Assembly: GCA_000499405.2 (NCBI GenBank)
Contig: HG738137.1
Coordinates: 13,695,661-13,759,660, forward strand
Length of the DNA stretch: 64,000 nucleotides
Direction of reading: 5' to 3'
Source: Onchocerca volvulus
Taxonomy: Eukaryota; Nematoda; Chromadorea; Rhabditida; Onchocercidae
Part shown: piece after piece, positions 27,601 to 39,733 of the stretch
Layout: every line of letters starts with the position of its first letter
How positions within the stretch are numbered: the stretch's first letter is position 1
The notes under the pieces: model-generated
Database searches by the model: none
Told to the model about the DNA's origin: nothing
The model's input: only the letters and a program-made list of their open reading frames with translations
Translations under genes and position numbers: made by a program

Positions 27601-30600
27601 TTTAATGTTATTAATTTTAGTTTATTTTTTTAATGTTTAACAATTCTTTGTTCAGTACTTTAATTTCTTACAACTTTGCAAACTTTTATTTTATAAAAGT
27701 AGAATTTTTACAAAATCCCTTCAAAATTTTCAACATATTTATTGATTATTGTATATAAAATTATTTGAAAGTATCAAATTTTGCCCCTCTACATTTTATG
27801 TTGTGAACTTTCAGGTAATTCTGTATTTCATTATCAATAAATTTATTCAAATTCAAATAATTTAAGTAATTCTGTACGTAATAATCAATAAGTATAGATG
27901 AATAAATAAATTCAAGCAATTCGGTAAATAAGAATGTATAAATAAGGGATAATGAAAGGATTGGATAAGTGTAGATTTTAAAATTATTGGTTGTGAAGGT
28001 TATAAACTTTCTAACCTCTACAATAATAGTAACAATTGCCACATTCATTTATGCTAATTTTTAGTGTAAATGCAAATGTAAAGATCAATAGAATTGGATG
28101 AATGCATAATTCAAGTTGATTTTTATTTACAACTTGTTTTGGAAATTTTAATGGTACCATCGAGAATGGAACCAATTGTCATTCAATTTACCATTCGAAT
28201 TCATAATTTATCATATTCATTATCATTTCAAGAGTATGATGAATTGTTGAACTTAAACTTTTCAAAAATTTTCGCCTAATTAAACTTTAATTAGATAGAT
28301 GCATAATTCAACTTGATCTTTAGTCACCTTTCGCTTAATTCAACTTTATTTGATAACTGTTCATCAAAGTATAATGTATTTAATGTGTAAAAACAAATAT
28401 GTAGGAATCGTTCAAAATGTAGAATATTTAATTTTCAGTTAGAATTTAATAACTTTTCCAGGTTTTGTGAATTATTCAATCCAGAAAATCGGGAAAGCTT
28501 TGAAATTACATATATTGCTGAAACACTTATATAATTAATTATCATTGATAATTAAATTTTGCTTAAAAAATGGTCAATATTTTAATTGAATGAATAAAAA
28601 ATATTAACAATTTAATTGTTAAAAATTGATTAAAAAAATAAAAAATTCAAAAATTACATTTTTTTGTTGCATTTTATTAATACCAAATTAGCATTTTTTT
28701 TTCTTTGCATTGTTCTTAGAAAAAGTATTATTTTTGTTCAAAAATTTTCAAACTATTCTTAACATGTTCGTTATTTTTAAATCGAAATTCCTAAATTGGT
28801 ACATACCCGCTTTTTAGTCGTTTCAATTTCGAATTCTTATATGTTTTCAATTTCCTGTTCAATTTATATGGAATATTTCTCGAGATAATTTTTATTTGTG
28901 CTTGGTTTTTAATTTCGATAATTAATGTGATTCATTTATCAATCTGCTCATGAATTTCCACTTAATTTCCAATTTCCAATTGAAAATTCACATAAATATG
29001 ATTGATTAACTTGAGTAAAAGCTTTTTTTCCATTTCAACAAATTTTTTTCCTTTTTATTGCTTTCGAAATTTGTTTTTTCTTTTTTTTTTATTTATTGGT
29101 TGCGATAAAATTTCGTTTTTGTTCATTTTTTAGATTTTTAAGTCTTTTTTTTCCCTTCGCAGTTATATTTATAGTTATTGGTTTGATTTATGTATAGCTA
29201 TATGTGTAATGATTGAAAAAAAGTACTTAAATACTAAAAATGGAGATTAAATTTTTTGCAAAAAAATCTGATCTCATTTAAGAAAATTTATCTTTTCTAC
29301 TTTTAATTTTTTTAAATATTCAAAAATTGCCCAATTTTTTTCAGGCAAAAAAAAATATTTTTATCGATTTTTTGTTTTTTTTTTCTTTTTTTGTTTTAAA
29401 ATCAATTTTGCAAAGATTTTCCGTTCGTTCATGATATACATCTATATCCGGGGAAATATTCATAAGAAAATATTACTTTCGGATTAGCTGTAAAATAATT
29501 GGAAAAATGCTGTAAGAAAAGGTTGAAAAAATGGAAAAAAAAAGTGTGAAAAAGATTAATGTGAATTAAACGGTTAAAATGAAAATAATTCATTGTTCGT
29601 TTATCATTTTGTTTCCTTTTTTTGCTTTTGAAAAAGGAAAAAAAAGAAAAATTAATTTTTAGCATAAATAATTACTTATTTTAATTAAATTTTTTTTCGA
29701 ATATTTCTTTCTCATCATCATTTGGAAAATTCAATTTCATTCATTCATTCTTTTCTTTTTTTTTTTTGGCTTTAAAAACTTTTCATCGTTTCAATCATCA
29801 TTTTTCCATTGGTAAATAAAGAAAAAGAAGAAATATTGAATTGTATAGAAAGAAAGCAAAGAAATTTAATTTTCTTTTCTAAAAATAATTGTATTCAATT
29901 GCTTCTTGAAATAGGAAATCAGGGAAATTATATTTGCATCTATTATGGATTTTTCGGTATTTATTGGGTAATATTTTAAATTTGATTCCAGTATATGAGT
30001 AATATTTTCCGTGGACCAAAGTTTATACTCTATACTGATTATAAATTGAAGTGCACATTGATTATAATTGCTGATAATGTTTGGTTTATCAAGCAGGAGA
30101 AGAAAAATGAAGATAAAAAAAGAAAAAGAATTGAAATTAATTTGAAAAAAAAAATTATATTTGGAAAATTTGAAAAAGACAGATTGATATATTTTTTCGC
30201 TATCATATCACATACATTTCATTATTGATTTTCCTTCCTTATCTAAAAAATTTCAGATTATTTCTTTTTACTAACTAGTTATAGCAAAATTTAATGATAT
30301 CATTACTAAAAGATTAGACTATCAAAATGTTCGAACTATTTTACGAATTAATTAATACAGTAACAATTAATAACAATAATTTCTATAAAATTTAAAAAAT
30401 TTGAGAAAGCACCGAATAAAAATTAAATATTTAAATCATTTTTTAAGGAAAATTTATCATTCTCTTGTTTAATTTCAATTATTAGAGCTGGAATATGAGT
30501 AATTTTGAAATTTTTTAAATTGTGAAAATGCCCTCATTTTAAAATATCTCTGTAATTATTTTTTTTAAAATTAATTCAAAAACTATTTCTATTTTCAGTT

Positions 30601-30784
30601 TAATTATAGAAAAATTGTGAGTAATTTTTTCAAAATTTTTAACTTTTTTCAAATTTCTTTCTTTGAGAGAAAAAAAGAATTTTTTCATACTTTTTGAATT
30701 TTACTTGCGCAATAATAAAAAGACATTAATTTGCAATGGTTATTTATTCCTTTAATAGCCTTGAAAAATAAATGAAAAAGGAAG

Positions 30785-30797
30785 AGGCCAAAGGTCA
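30785..30797 (+). promoter_or_regulatory. DR1-type motif (AGGCCA-A-AGGTCA)
   Basis: Direct repeat with one spacer base, plus strand; one deviation from RGGTYA in the first half. Confidence 0.4.
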
Positions 30798-31112
30798 ACC
30801 TTTCTTTTTAAATGGGAAATTCGCATTTATTTCATTTTTGGAAAAAAAAAATTATCATTTTTCAAAAAAAAAAAAATTAATTATCCGATATTCAAATTTC
30901 ACAACTTCTCTAATTAAACGAAAATAAATTTTTCATTTTTTTTTTTGAATAAATTAAAAGGAAGCATAGAAATAATTTTCCCTTTCTATTGCAATGAAAA
31001 TACAAATAAATATAAATCAAAGTTCTTATTGAAACAATTTTTTTTTTTTTTTTGATTGTATTTAATTTCTCATATTTAATTCTTTTTAGTACGAATATTT
31101 TTTCAATCACTC

Positions 31113-31400
31113 ATTAAGATGATATAATAATTATCACTCCCATACATGGAATAATAGTTATATCGATCCATTCTTACCCAAAAAATTTTGAGAACTATAA
31201 TCGGTTTTGATAAGATTAAATATAAGTATTGATTCAGTTATTCACCAATCTACTGATTATGCTACAATTTATGATATGATGACTATATCGATTTATTTCT
31301 ACCGAGAAATTCTGAATTTTAATTTGTTTTTGATAGAATTAAATACAAATAATGATTTAGCTACTAACCTAGGTAATGTAATTTTAGCTTTGATACAAAA

Positions 31401-31440
<40 letters not shown>

Positions 31441-31870
31441 AATGGAAATAATGATTCAATTATTCACTGAGATAATATAATTTTATTTGATACAAATTTC
31501 ACATATAAAACTATGTATATATATATAATTTGTTTTTAATTCTCGATGTATGATGTGGTGGTTGTATGTTGTATAGTTTTGATCTATTATTATCAAGAAA
31601 TTCTGGAGCTTTAATCAATTTTTGATAAGTTAACTATAAATAGTGACTCAATTACTAACCGTGATAGTGCATTGATTATACCCTGATCAATGGTGTAATA
31701 AGTATATCGATCAATTCTTATCGATAAAAATTGTTGATAAGTTTAGGCATAAATATTGATTGAATTATTCATTGGGATAATAAAATGATTATACCTCGAT
31801 GTACGATTAGATGATTATATCGATTCATTCCTATTAAGAAATTTTGAAAGTTCAATTAATTCTTGAAAGG
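31113..31870. repeat. degenerate tandem array, ~115-140-bp unit
   Basis: Five or six copies share the order TATATCGAT...TTCTTATC..AAATTTTG...TTTTTGATAAGATTAAATA...ATTGATTCAATTATTCA...GATAAT..AATTATAC...GATGTATGAT. Anchors TATCGAT or its variants occur at 31161, 31286, ~31572, 31705 and 31818. One copy is interrupted by an (AT)n tract at about 31408-31437. The strong divergence suggests an old satellite-like array. The open frame at 31207-31470 falls inside it and is not called. Confidence 0.75.
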
Positions 31871-33446
31871 ATTACTGTCATTCTTGAAATACAATCATAA
31901 TGGTTGACAGATGTTATCCTTTTTTAATTTGTCCCGAATATTTATTATTTCATCCTTAAAATACGCTTTTTTGTGAAAACTAATCTTTTTGCTTTTATTC
32001 ATTTAATTATTTTTTGTTTAATTCAAATTTCGTGCAGAAAATTTGTTTTTAATTCAGATAAAATTTAAATTTTTGCAGAATATTGATGATACGTGTCAGT
32101 ATTATGATAGAAATTTAAAAAAAAAAAAAAATTCATTAAATATTTTGCAAGAAATTGAATTTGTTTTCATATTATAAATTAAATATCAAATCAACATAAT
32201 AAATCAACAAATTGTTGCGGAAATATTTTTCATACAAAAATAATTTCATCATTTTATTTCATCCATGTCACATTTTTGTCAACTTCATTTACCATCTCTT
32301 TTTTCGACAACTTTTTATTGCTAATTCATGTCATGTTTCATCATTATTATTATCATTCATCATCATCTTTATCATCATTCGTTTATTACAAAAAATATCA
32401 TTTACACTCTTTGAAGTATTTTTGGCATTCAAATTTTTTTAGTGATGTTAATTTAAAATGCAATGATTAAAATAACAATACATAATAAATTTGCTTTGCC
32501 ATCAAATTTTTTAATTTAGGTAGCTAATAAAATCAAAAATTTGTAAATCAAGTCGGCATTTACTATATATATGATATAAGTTTCATTATTATCATATCTT
32601 ACCTTGGCGAATACTTATTGATAAGAGTTAATTTTAGAAAACTAGTTTCCCATTTTCCCTAACCTTGATAATTTTGCTCATTTTCAAAATATCTGCCCAC
32701 TATTGTAAATAAATGATAATTATGATAAAATAAATGATAGAAATATGCTGATAATAAAATAAATAAGCATTTTAAGTGATAATAGTCATATGTTTATCAT
32801 TCGATCAATTCTTGTTTTTCTTTTTGTAGCTATCATCTTAATCTTCATTCACATTTTAGTCATTTGATTAGTTTTAGCAGTCAGTCTAATATTGAAGCAT
32901 TATTTGAAAATTTCAAGTTTTTCAAATTTTTATAAACAATTTTATCCAAAAAAATCACAACTGTTCAATGTATTTCAATAGAAATTCGAAATTCAATCAA
33001 AATTAAGATTAAATTAAGTTTGTGAAGAAGTTTTACAGTCATTTTTTAGTTTTTTGATAAAAATATAAAAATGAAAGTTAAGTCTAAGTAAGTCAGTTTT
33101 TAAAAGATTTTTATTATTTCAATGCTACTTGCTTATAATGTAATTTCATATTAAATATTGTCATATCATTTTTCCCATTTCCAGAAATTATGGGAAGTCA
33201 ATTTTAAAGTTGGAGAAATTTAACTCATAGTTTCGATTTTATAACCTATTATTTAATGATGGTTGAATTTTCTTTTTTTTAACGAAGTTTTTGAAATTTT
33301 TTCAAAATTTTCAAATTTTTCAAATTCCATTTTCGAAATGGTAATCATTGGCTTAGCAAGTAATAGTTTTAAAAGTGAGTAAGTTAAGAAGCTAGATTAG
33401 CGGATTTATCAATGTGAGTATTGCGGTCTCTTTCAATCCCAACTAA

Positions 33447-33459
33447 TGACCCTTGACCC
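33447..33459 (-). promoter_or_regulatory. DR1 motif (GGGTCA-A-GGGTCA)
   Basis: Two perfect identical half-sites with an A spacer on the minus strand. Confidence 0.5.
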
Positions 33460-33858
33460 CTTTATTGTGCTTGATTTGATAGTGAAGTGCTCGTCTTTTT
33501 CTTTATGCAGTTCGTTGTATTAGGATAATTTCTTTTTTGAGATTTTAGAAAATTTTTATGTCGGATTAGTAGTTTTCGAAATGAGAATTATAATTAAACT
33601 GTAATTAAAATAAAGAAATCGTATAACTAACATAAGTGACTAATTTAGTATTAATTTAAATTATCAATTTTAAATTTATATCTGATAGTATTACATACTT
33701 ACAGTATCGATTTGTGCGATTGATCTTCGTTTTTATTTCAACGATTCACACTAATTCGTGAATTTTACGGTGGTAATTTGAAATTTAACTTTTATTTTGT
33801 TAAATGCAACAAATTACAACAAAATTTAATCAGTGTGAATGCAATTATCTATGATTGC

Positions 33859-33871
33859 TAACCTTTGACCC
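33859..33871 (-). promoter_or_regulatory. DR1 motif (GGGTCA-A-AGGTTA)
   Basis: Strict match to RGGTYA-A-RGGTYA on the minus strand, about 400 bp from the site at 33447. Confidence 0.5.
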
Positions 33872-34789
33872 CCACCCTTAAGTGGATCTAGATTATCATT
33901 GTTAATTACGAATTTATAAGTGAGAAAGAGAAAAATAATTAAAAGATGGGAAAAAATTCACTCAATATAAATTTGCTAAAATTGTTTATGTAAATGGAAA
34001 ATGTTAAGATATGTTTACGAACTTTCAACGAAGACTATTTGAAAGATGCGTTGATAAGATTAAATTTAACATTTGAGGTCAACGATTATTTGGAAAAATG
34101 AAATCTTTGCCTATTTAATACTTTTCCAAGAATGTTTACATAAACTTGCATGTTGAAATTTTTCATATTTGTTCCTATTAATTCAATTTCATTTCATATT
34201 TGACATATATATAATAATAAATTTAAAATTAAAATATATATTATATATTTTTGATGACTTTCGCACTAATAAATAAATATTTTTACTAAGAAGTTTTTAA
34301 AATTTGTTTGATTTACTTCTTTTTTTTTTACTTTTCAATCCATCTTTATTTCAATTTTTTCATCTTATTTTGATTTATGAATTATTTTTTATAATATTAT
34401 TATTAATAGTCAAATTTCAAAAGATTAATTTTTTATCATTCTATTATGTTTAAAGTTTGTTTTATCGATAGTTATAAATTTTATTTGAAAGACTTATTTT
34501 CTTCCTTCGAAAAATTTAATAAATAATTAATTTATCATTTGGCTGCACTGCTTTTTTTTTTTTTTATTCTAATAATTAAATAATTAAACTAATTTATGTC
34601 CCAGCAGTATTATCATTACTATTAAAATATGGAAGAAAGAGAAAAAAAGATTGGAAGAAAGTAAATCCTATTCTCCTGAATTATTAAAATGGATAAAAGA
34701 TTTAAGATTAAGATTAAGATTATCTGAAATAGAAAAAAAATGATTGAATTTCTGGTATCTTATTTATTATTTCCTACTTCTACTCATTT

Positions 34790-34868
34790 TTTACCATTTT
34801 TTACCCATTTTTTACCCATTTTTTGCCCATTTTTTACCTATTTTTTACCTATTTTTCAACCATTTTTT
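34790..34868. repeat. 11-bp tandem repeat (ACCCATTTTTT)
   Basis: About seven copies of ACCCATTTTTT or close variants (GCCCATTTTTT, ACCTATTTTTT). It creates overlapping short open frames on the plus strand rich in Phe, Leu and Pro, which I do not treat as genes. Confidence 0.9.
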
Positions 34869-35249
34869 CATCCCTGCCTTTTTCTCTCACCCCGCTCTTT
34901 TCAATCACTGAAACTTTTATCTTGAAGTTATCATTGACCCGTCTAAATGTAATGATGATACTTTTTATAATACGGGTTCCTTTAGCTCTAATTCAAATAA
35001 TTCTTTATTTACATAATATCTTTACCAACTGTTAGCTTAATATAATTGATTTAGAGATAAAGAAAATGATTAAGAGTTTTCGGATTTTTTGGAGAATTAG
35101 ACGATAAAATTGTGAATTATGGATCCTTTCGATGCTTTAATGATCCCGAAATAGGAAAGTAAATAAAACGACATCGTATCATTCAAAATGATCTTTCCCT
35201 TACTTCTTCTCCACTTTTCATTCAATCATTCTTCCAATCAAAATTATTC

Positions 35250-35485
35250 CTGTCCATTCCGCTGTCCACCTTCTCATGTCCATTCCGCTGTCCACTTCTC
35301 ATTTCCATTCCGCTGCCACCTTTCTCACGCCCATTCCGCTGTCCACCTTCTCCTTTCCATTCCGCTTTCCACCTCCACCTGTCCATTCTGTTGTCCACCT
35401 TCTCATGTCCATTCCGCTGTCCACTTCTCATGTTCATTTTGCTGTCCACCTCCTCATGTCCATTCTGCTCTCCATCATCACTCAT
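35250..35485. repeat. 26-bp minisatellite, about nine copies
   Basis: The unit is close to CCATTCCGCTGTCCACC + TTCTCATGT. Anchors CCATTC(C/T) fall at 35254, 35280, 35305, 35331, 35357, 35383, 35409, 35434 and 35460, so the period is 25-26 bp. The unit lacks stop codons in most frames on both strands, which explains the cluster of overlapping open frames at 35188-35615. Confidence 0.95.
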
Positions 35486-36738
35486 CCATCCTCTTATCCA
35501 CTACTGCTATTATTCGTTTGTTACTTTCGAAGAGCTAACAATCATATCAGAATCTTATAATAGATTTTTCTTCCTAGTTTCATTATGCTTAATTTACCAT
35601 TTAATTTCCCGATAAATTAATTTTTTACTTAATTTTCCCGATTAGACTTTCATTCATAATTCACGGAATAATCAAATAATCATTTCATAATTGTTTATTT
35701 TCTCGGTTATATTATGTTCTTAGTTTATAGAATAATCAAATAACTTTGTCATTTACTTTTATATCTCTCCGATTAGTCGAAATTTATATATTTACTTAAT
35801 AATCGAATACTAGAATTTTTTATAATCGTATATCTTTCCGGTAAGATTAAATTCATAATTTATGAGAAATAACTGCATATTAATATCCTTATATTCATTC
35901 AGTTTCTTGATTGGAATTGGAATATATTCGCAATTTCCGGAATTATCAGATATTCGTCTCATTTATTTGTTTATCTTTTAGATTAGACTATATTCTTAAT
36001 TTCTGAAATAACTAAATGTTGTTTAAATTTTGACCAAAATTCGAATATATTTCAGATTCCAAAATTTTTTTCGACATCGATATCAGTTCAAAAAAAAAAA
36101 AAAATTTCTTTTAATTAACAAAGAAAAGTTTTGAAATTTTTTCAAAACAAGAAAAAAATTTTTTGTCTTTTTTAAAGCAGATTAACAAATTTATGCTTTA
36201 AAAAAACAACAAAGGTAAAATGATGAATTTAAATTAATCGATAAATGAGCCTAAGCATCATTATTATTTCAACCTTTTTTTCTTTCTTTTGTTTCTTTCA
36301 CCCTTCACCAGATACTTCACCTCATTTATATTTTTTCTGGTAATTTATGGCTCTTGGCAACTTTTTTCCGTTTTTTTACGATTGTTATTTTTCTTTTTTT
36401 TTTTGAATTTCCTCAAATGATATCAATTATATTTCTATTCTAATATAAATTGGCTGTATTCCAATTTTTTTGAACATAACCTGTCACATTATGTACCTTC
36501 CGGATTTAAAGAAAAGAAATAATTATTGCGAATCAAAAATGATTTTTTTTTCAGTTTTTTTTCGGAAATTATTTTTTAAATTTATTTTTTCTTTTTTTGA
36601 AAATATATTTTTACGATATGATTTTCTACGGCAATAACGAATTGCTTCAATTTGTGTCATTGTCATTTTTCGTCAACTGATAGTACCTGGAAACGGAAAA
36701 AGCCATTAAATCAGGTTGGCCTTGATTTGAAAATGATA

Positions 36739-36802
36739 CATGCATGCATGCATGCATGCATTTATATTCAGGTATTTTTGAATTAGATGATGCATGCATG
36801 CA
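36739..36802. repeat. (TGCA)n tracts
   Basis: Two closely spaced runs of ATGCATGCATGC, each followed by ATTTAT, read like a small duplication. Confidence 0.9.
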
Positions 36803-38012
36803 TTTATTTGAGGTGAAGGTTTTGCAAGTTAGAAATGATAAATTCAAAAAAAAGAAAATTGGCAAAATTTGAAATATTTATATTCAAAACTCGAAATATA
36901 TTAGATTTGATATGATTTCTTGAACTTATATTAATTTGATATTAATTATTATATAATGCTCAAATTTTTGATCGTACTGGTTTGATTTGAAAGGTCATTT
37001 GCAAAGGGTCAATTCAACGATATTATTTACTTTTTTTATTTTATCAACAAAGCTAAAAGATGATATTTAAAAAATAAAGTATCAATTTTTCATCCTAATT
37101 TTGTTCAATTTAAAATATCAACAGAGTTTTTGTCCAAATAAGTACAATATTTTTATCTTTTAAGTTGAAATAAATTATTTTTGGAATTCTTTTTAGTAAG
37201 TATTTTTGTACCAGCATTTTTTTATATTACAACTTTTTAAAGCTTTTAAAGCCTCTGTTAATTTTTATAAAAAAGTTTAATTCATTTTTATCCTTTCTTA
37301 TAAAATTCGACAATTTTTCTAGTAATAATGAATAATAAACATGAATGTTTTGTTAAAATTCAGAATATGTCAATTTGATTTTAAGCATGCTCAATTCGAG
37401 ATATATCACTTTGATAATTCAAGATAGATCACTTTATTAGAGTTATATCACCTACTTTATTAGAGTTATATCACCTTGACATGATTTTATTTCATGTAAA
37501 TAGTTGCATCAAAACGGCATATCTCGAAACTCAAGATGGACCAATTTGATATAACTGTATCGAAATTAAGATGTATCAGTTTGATAATTATGCTTCAAAT
37601 TCGGAATATACCGATTTGATGTGCTCAAATTTTCAGACATATAGTATCCAAAATATTGTATTAAAATTGAATTATCATAATTTATTAATTCAATTTTTCT
37701 CTCAATTTATTCATTCATAGATCAAAAAGTAACTTAACTTATTTACAATTAATTATATCTTCGTTTTTTTCTCATTTTGAATTCAAATTTGTAAATAATT
37801 GCACTTTTTTTTTGAAAACAAATTTCAATTATTAAGCCAACTATTTTATAAACTCATTATCACTGTTGCAATCAAAAAATGATTATCATATGTTATCATG
37901 ATTGTACTTTATATTTTTTATAAAATGTATTAAGGAATTCATCATATCAATTAAAATTCATTTTTCATTAAAATAATATTCCCATTAGCTATTGATAACA
38001 GATAATTTGATT

Positions 38013-38025
38013 TGACCTTTAACCC
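38013..38025 (-). promoter_or_regulatory. DR1 motif (GGGTTA-A-AGGTCA)
   Basis: Strict match on the minus strand, ~1.7 kb upstream of the membrane-protein gene. The 13-mer is identical to the one at 43645. Confidence 0.5.
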
Positions 38026-38170
38026 TAGAAGCAAGTGACATAATGTAATTATGGTTCAAATTAATAATCATATTGAAGTAACAAGAAAAGAGGAAAAATT
38101 ACAATAATAATACCATCATTTATTTTCTACAATTATTTCTGGAATGTTTGCTTTTTTCAATAGCAGTAGC

Positions 38171-38248
38171 TTCCCGCTGAGTTATATTCCTGCGAAGTTA
38201 TATTCCCGCGGAATCATATTCCCGTGGAGTTATATTCCGCGGAGTCAT
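38171..38248. repeat. 16-bp tandem repeat with CCGCGG cores
   Basis: About five copies of GAGTTATATTCCCGCG or variants, with anchors TTATATTCC or TCATATTCC at 38182, 38198, 38214 and 38230, exactly 16 bp apart. Two copies carry the palindrome CCGCGG. Such C+G density is rare in this region. Confidence 0.9.
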
Positions 38249-38856
38249 GCTGATTTTGTGCTTCTCCAAACTGCTTTTACCTAAAGTTGCAAATCAAATG
38301 ATTAATATTGGTTATTTGTATTTTTGTGTAAAATAAAATCACATTTTGTGGGAAGAATATTGAAATATTTACATAAATATAAGTAAATAATTTTATCCTT
38401 TTCTTCTTTTCACAATTATTTCCAATATATTCCTATTAAAGAATTAGCTAATTTTTAACAATAATCAATGATGCTAATATTGATAATACTATTAGCATTA
38501 ATACTGATAATAATATTAATCATATTATTGATGTTAATATTAATGATAAAATCTTTCTTGCGGGAAAAAAGGGAAAAAAAAGATATATTTCATCTTTTTT
38601 ATTTTCATTTTTCAAAAGAAAAATATCAATCAAAAAAAAAGAAAAGAAAAGAAATGTCATTTTCGGTTTCTGAGCTTATCATTGTTATCGTCAGTTGTAC
38701 ATATATATATATATATATCTTTTAAGCTTTCATTTTTTATTTCTTCAAAAAGATTGATGGATAATTGAACGGAATAATGAAACGAACGAGCATAGGTTTA
38801 TTTATTTCAATTTTCTCTTGCAAAATCAACTCGATTTTTAATTTTTAAACTTTATC

Positions 38857-39435
38857 CAAATTTTCAATTGATTATTTAGTATTACTTAAATTTGTATTCA
38901 AATTTAGTATTTATCCATAATTTTTTTTTCTAATTGCGACGAATTTAATTATTAGTGATAAAATGAAATGATAAATTATAGATAAATGAATAAAAAGAAA
39001 TTCAAATATTTTAAAATTTTACCCAAATTTTTAATTGATTATTTAGCATTATTTAAATTTTTGTTCAAATTTAATAATTATCCGCTGATCTTTTTCCATT
39101 GTCATAAATTTGATTAAAGTAATAAAATAAAATGAAACATTATATGTAAACGAATGAAATAAATTCAAATATTTCAAAATCTTATTTTTTTAAATTTTTA
39201 ATTGATATAATTTATGTTCAAATTCAATAATTACCTTTCTATGAATTTTTTTTTTTATTGCGATAAATTTAATTGTAATAAAAAAAAAAAAAAAAATGAA
39301 ACCAAGAAATGTGGAACATGAAAAAAAAATGATTTCAAATATATTTAAATTCTATCCGAATTTTTAACTACTTATTTAATACTATTGAGATTTATATTCA
39401 AAATTTAATGATTATCCATAAATCTTTCTTTTTTT
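38857..39435. repeat. 167-bp tandem repeat, three full copies plus a partial
   Basis: Copies begin at 38857, 39024, ~39191 and ~39358 (spacing 167, 167, 166-167). Each starts CAAATTTTTAATTGATTATT, then TTCAAATTTAATAATTATCC, then a T run, ATTGCGATAAATTTAATT, and ends near AAATTCAAATATTTTAAAAT. The fourth copy is truncated near 39435. The array ends about 300 bp upstream of the gene starting at 39734. Confidence 0.85.
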
Positions 39436-39733
39436 TTCTTTTATCTAAATAAAAATAATTATAGCAATACTGAATTAAAATTACTATAATTATTGCATGA
39501 TTGATTTTGAAATTTTCAATTTTATTTTATTTTTTTTTCAATTTTTTGATCAATATTTTATTATTTTCAATTTTAGCAATTTTTCTCGGTTGAATGTATT
39601 TCTTCATTCGTTTTTATGATTGATTGTTTATTATTTCTATTTTAAAATGATATTACGCTTTTTTTTTTTTTTTATCATTTCAAAAATATTTATCTTCCCT
39701 TTATCAATAATTTTTGAAATTTTCAAATTTTAG

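Larger units (their letters stand above)
15266..31100. other. gene-poor AT-rich block
   Basis: I find no protein gene, tRNA or rRNA. The content is low-complexity DNA: poly-A at 21571-21604, (CT)n at 22296-22325, (AT)n near 22530-22546, ATC/ATT-rich sequence at 24680-24760, and C-rich runs at 20960-20984. Nuclear-receptor-like DR1 motifs (20246, 24657, 30785) are listed separately. A small GC-elevated patch at 26450-26600 contains GGTACCACA repeated in tandem followed by GGTAACATG. Confidence 0.5.
31871..34785. other. gene-poor AT-rich block
   Basis: No gene was supported. It contains two DR1-type motifs at 33447 and 33859 and homopolymer runs. Confidence 0.5.
35486..38170. other. gene-poor AT-rich block
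   Basis: No gene was supported. It holds (TGCA)n runs at 36739-36760 and 36788-36802, and a set of related short repeats at about 37380-37640 including two exact adjacent copies of ACTTTATTAGAGTTATATCA. A DR1-type motif lies at 38013-38025. Confidence 0.5.

Noticed and set aside
35188..35615. Several open frames on both strands
   Set aside because: All come from the 26-bp minisatellite; no splice context or family resemblance.
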